A stretch of 64,000 bases of DNA from Trichoplax adhaerens (Eukaryota > Placozoa > Uniplacotomia > Trichoplacea > Trichoplacidae). Positions 62,814 to 64,000 of the stretch are shown here, in pieces. Location of the stretch: assembly GCF_000150275.1 (NCBI RefSeq), contig NW_002060944.1:2766152-2830151 (forward strand). Reading direction: 5' to 3'. A model generated the notes under the pieces. That model was given only the letters and a program-made list of their open reading frames with translations, had not been told where the DNA came from and made no database searches. Position numbers and translations under genes: made by a program. Position 1 is the first letter of the stretch. Each line of letters begins with the position of its first letter.

Positions 62814-64000
62814 TGCTTCAATGCCTTTACGGAATACGTATTTAAATCGCTATATCAAAATAAGTGCTAATTCGAATATTATATACTTTAAACATATTTG
62901 AATAGTATATTAATCTCTTGTCATTTATATTCTTGCATTCAGAATATTTGATAATATTCTATAAGGACATACTTTGGTACCACATACTTTAACAAAACGC
63001 GTGCAAACTTTTTATTCTTTCGAATCTTCTCGTTAAGGCTATTTCATATACTTGTAAAATATATTATGATAATTCTATTTGTATGATATACTTATCTAAG
63101 ATGATTTATAGAAAAGTAGGAAAGTGATATCAATACTTAATAATTATTATCATCAAAGTAATAAAAAAAGGCGATACCTCAATGGTATTATTTAATTGCA
63201 AACAACAAAATAACAACTCATAAGTTACCCATAGTGTAGTATATAATAATTACTATTATATACATTGACACGATACGCGATGTCATCTGTACAAGTGAAA
63301 CTGATTAACATAACTGACGCACGCTACGAAAGTAAAGATCATGTTACTCCTGCTAATAGTATCGCGCAAAAATGTAGACAAAAATTGCGCCAAAAACACT
63401 AGTGAACGACTTTTAAACTCTAACAGTGCTTTTAGATAAACTATGCTTGAATTTTCATTAGTGATTACGATTACTAAAAAGTATTACCGTAACAATTTAA
63501 AAGCTAGTCAGAATACTCTAACAAATACTTAATATTACTACATAGCGTTTACTTTTAAGATTCACCAAGCAAACGAATTGATTGATTCATATGATTCTAC
63601 CATAGTTAGAAATAGTAGAATTACTTCGTTTGTTAGGGTATAGAAGAACGCAACATGCAACTAAAGTCGTTTCTTTCTGATCTGTAATATTGTGAGCGTT
63701 CAGATATGGAGTGCATCTGTCTAAATAAGGTGATCACTATTGTTACTTTAATTAGATCTGTTCGACCGGAAAGAACGGCATGATAAAGAATAGAACTAAT
63801 GACCAAGCGATATTCCAACTCTCGTAGATTCCAACAATATGAGATTTCTAATAGCTAAGCAATCGATGAGCATTATGCTAGAAGACTACGATATTTAGAT
63901 GATTTTATGAATCTAGGATAAGAGTCAGTAGCCATTAATTCTTTGATGCATTTTTGACCTTGATCGAAAATGTTATTATCAATTGATTCCATTCTTTTCC
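62814..64000. other. Right-hand intergenic end
   Basis: No supported coding exon. The frame 63633-63818 (minus) shows no domain. It includes the UBXN6 3' UTR and a stem-loop at 63570-63632. Confidence 0.55.
63570..63632. repeat. Imperfect nested stem-loop
   Basis: Outer arms CAAACGAA (63570-63577) and TTCGTTTG (63625-63632), inner ATTCTAC and GTAGAAT. It has the same nested layout as the element at 58317-58376, with unrelated sequence. Confidence 0.45.

Overview
The window is AT-rich nuclear DNA from an animal. Its genes are split by many short GT-AG introns, and the products are animal proteins: two Crumbs-type polarity receptors, AIMP1, RABGAP1, UBXN6 and GPCPD1. Density (eight genes plus one gene fragment in 64 kb), introns of mostly 60-600 bp, low GC and the gene set fit an early-branching animal. 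A placozoan such as Trichoplax is my best guess; it is an inference, not proven by the sequence.

Layout, left to right. 1-3155 (+): 3' end of a GPCPD1-like glycerophosphodiesterase gene. 5592-8669 (-): complete AIMP1 in nine exons. 8738-10047: four-copy ~330 bp satellite-like array next to the AIMP1 start. 12134-17776 (+): RABGAP1-type RabGAP, 25 exons. 18447-21035 (-): secreted MEGF-like EGF protein, five exons with phase-1 introns. 21036-26251: noncoding. 26826-37690 (+) and 39708-46592 (-): two giant Crumbs-like receptors, tail to tail. 46593-52431: noncoding, with a GTAC-palindrome array. 52432-53820 and 56485-57975 (+): two intronless S10 serine carboxypeptidases, one secreted and one with a type II membrane anchor. 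59346-59872: second GTAC array. 59986-62813 (+): UBXN6 in ten exons. 62814-64000: no gene seen.

Exon boundaries were built by hand from GT/AG sites and reading-phase continuity. For all complete genes the exon lengths sum to a multiple of three, and several match the human protein lengths as I know them (AIMP1 319 aa, UBXN6 449 aa, RABGAP1 about 1,006-1,041 aa). The first coding exons of both Crumbs genes are not securely placed.

Functionally, the centre of the window is a cell-surface cluster: an EGF matrix-type protein and two Crumbs paralogs. Both Crumbs keep a Crumbs-type cytoplasmic tail (FERM-binding juxtamembrane motif and C-terminal RLI PDZ ligand) but differ in key tail residues. 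The flanking genes are housekeeping (lipid turnover, tRNA synthetase scaffold, Rab regulation, p97 cofactor). I found no CRISPR array, tRNA, rRNA or clear transposase. The most unusual items are the paired Crumbs genes with unequal tails, the membrane-anchored carboxypeptidase, and palindrome-rich arrays lying 70-120 bp upstream of two housekeeping start codons.
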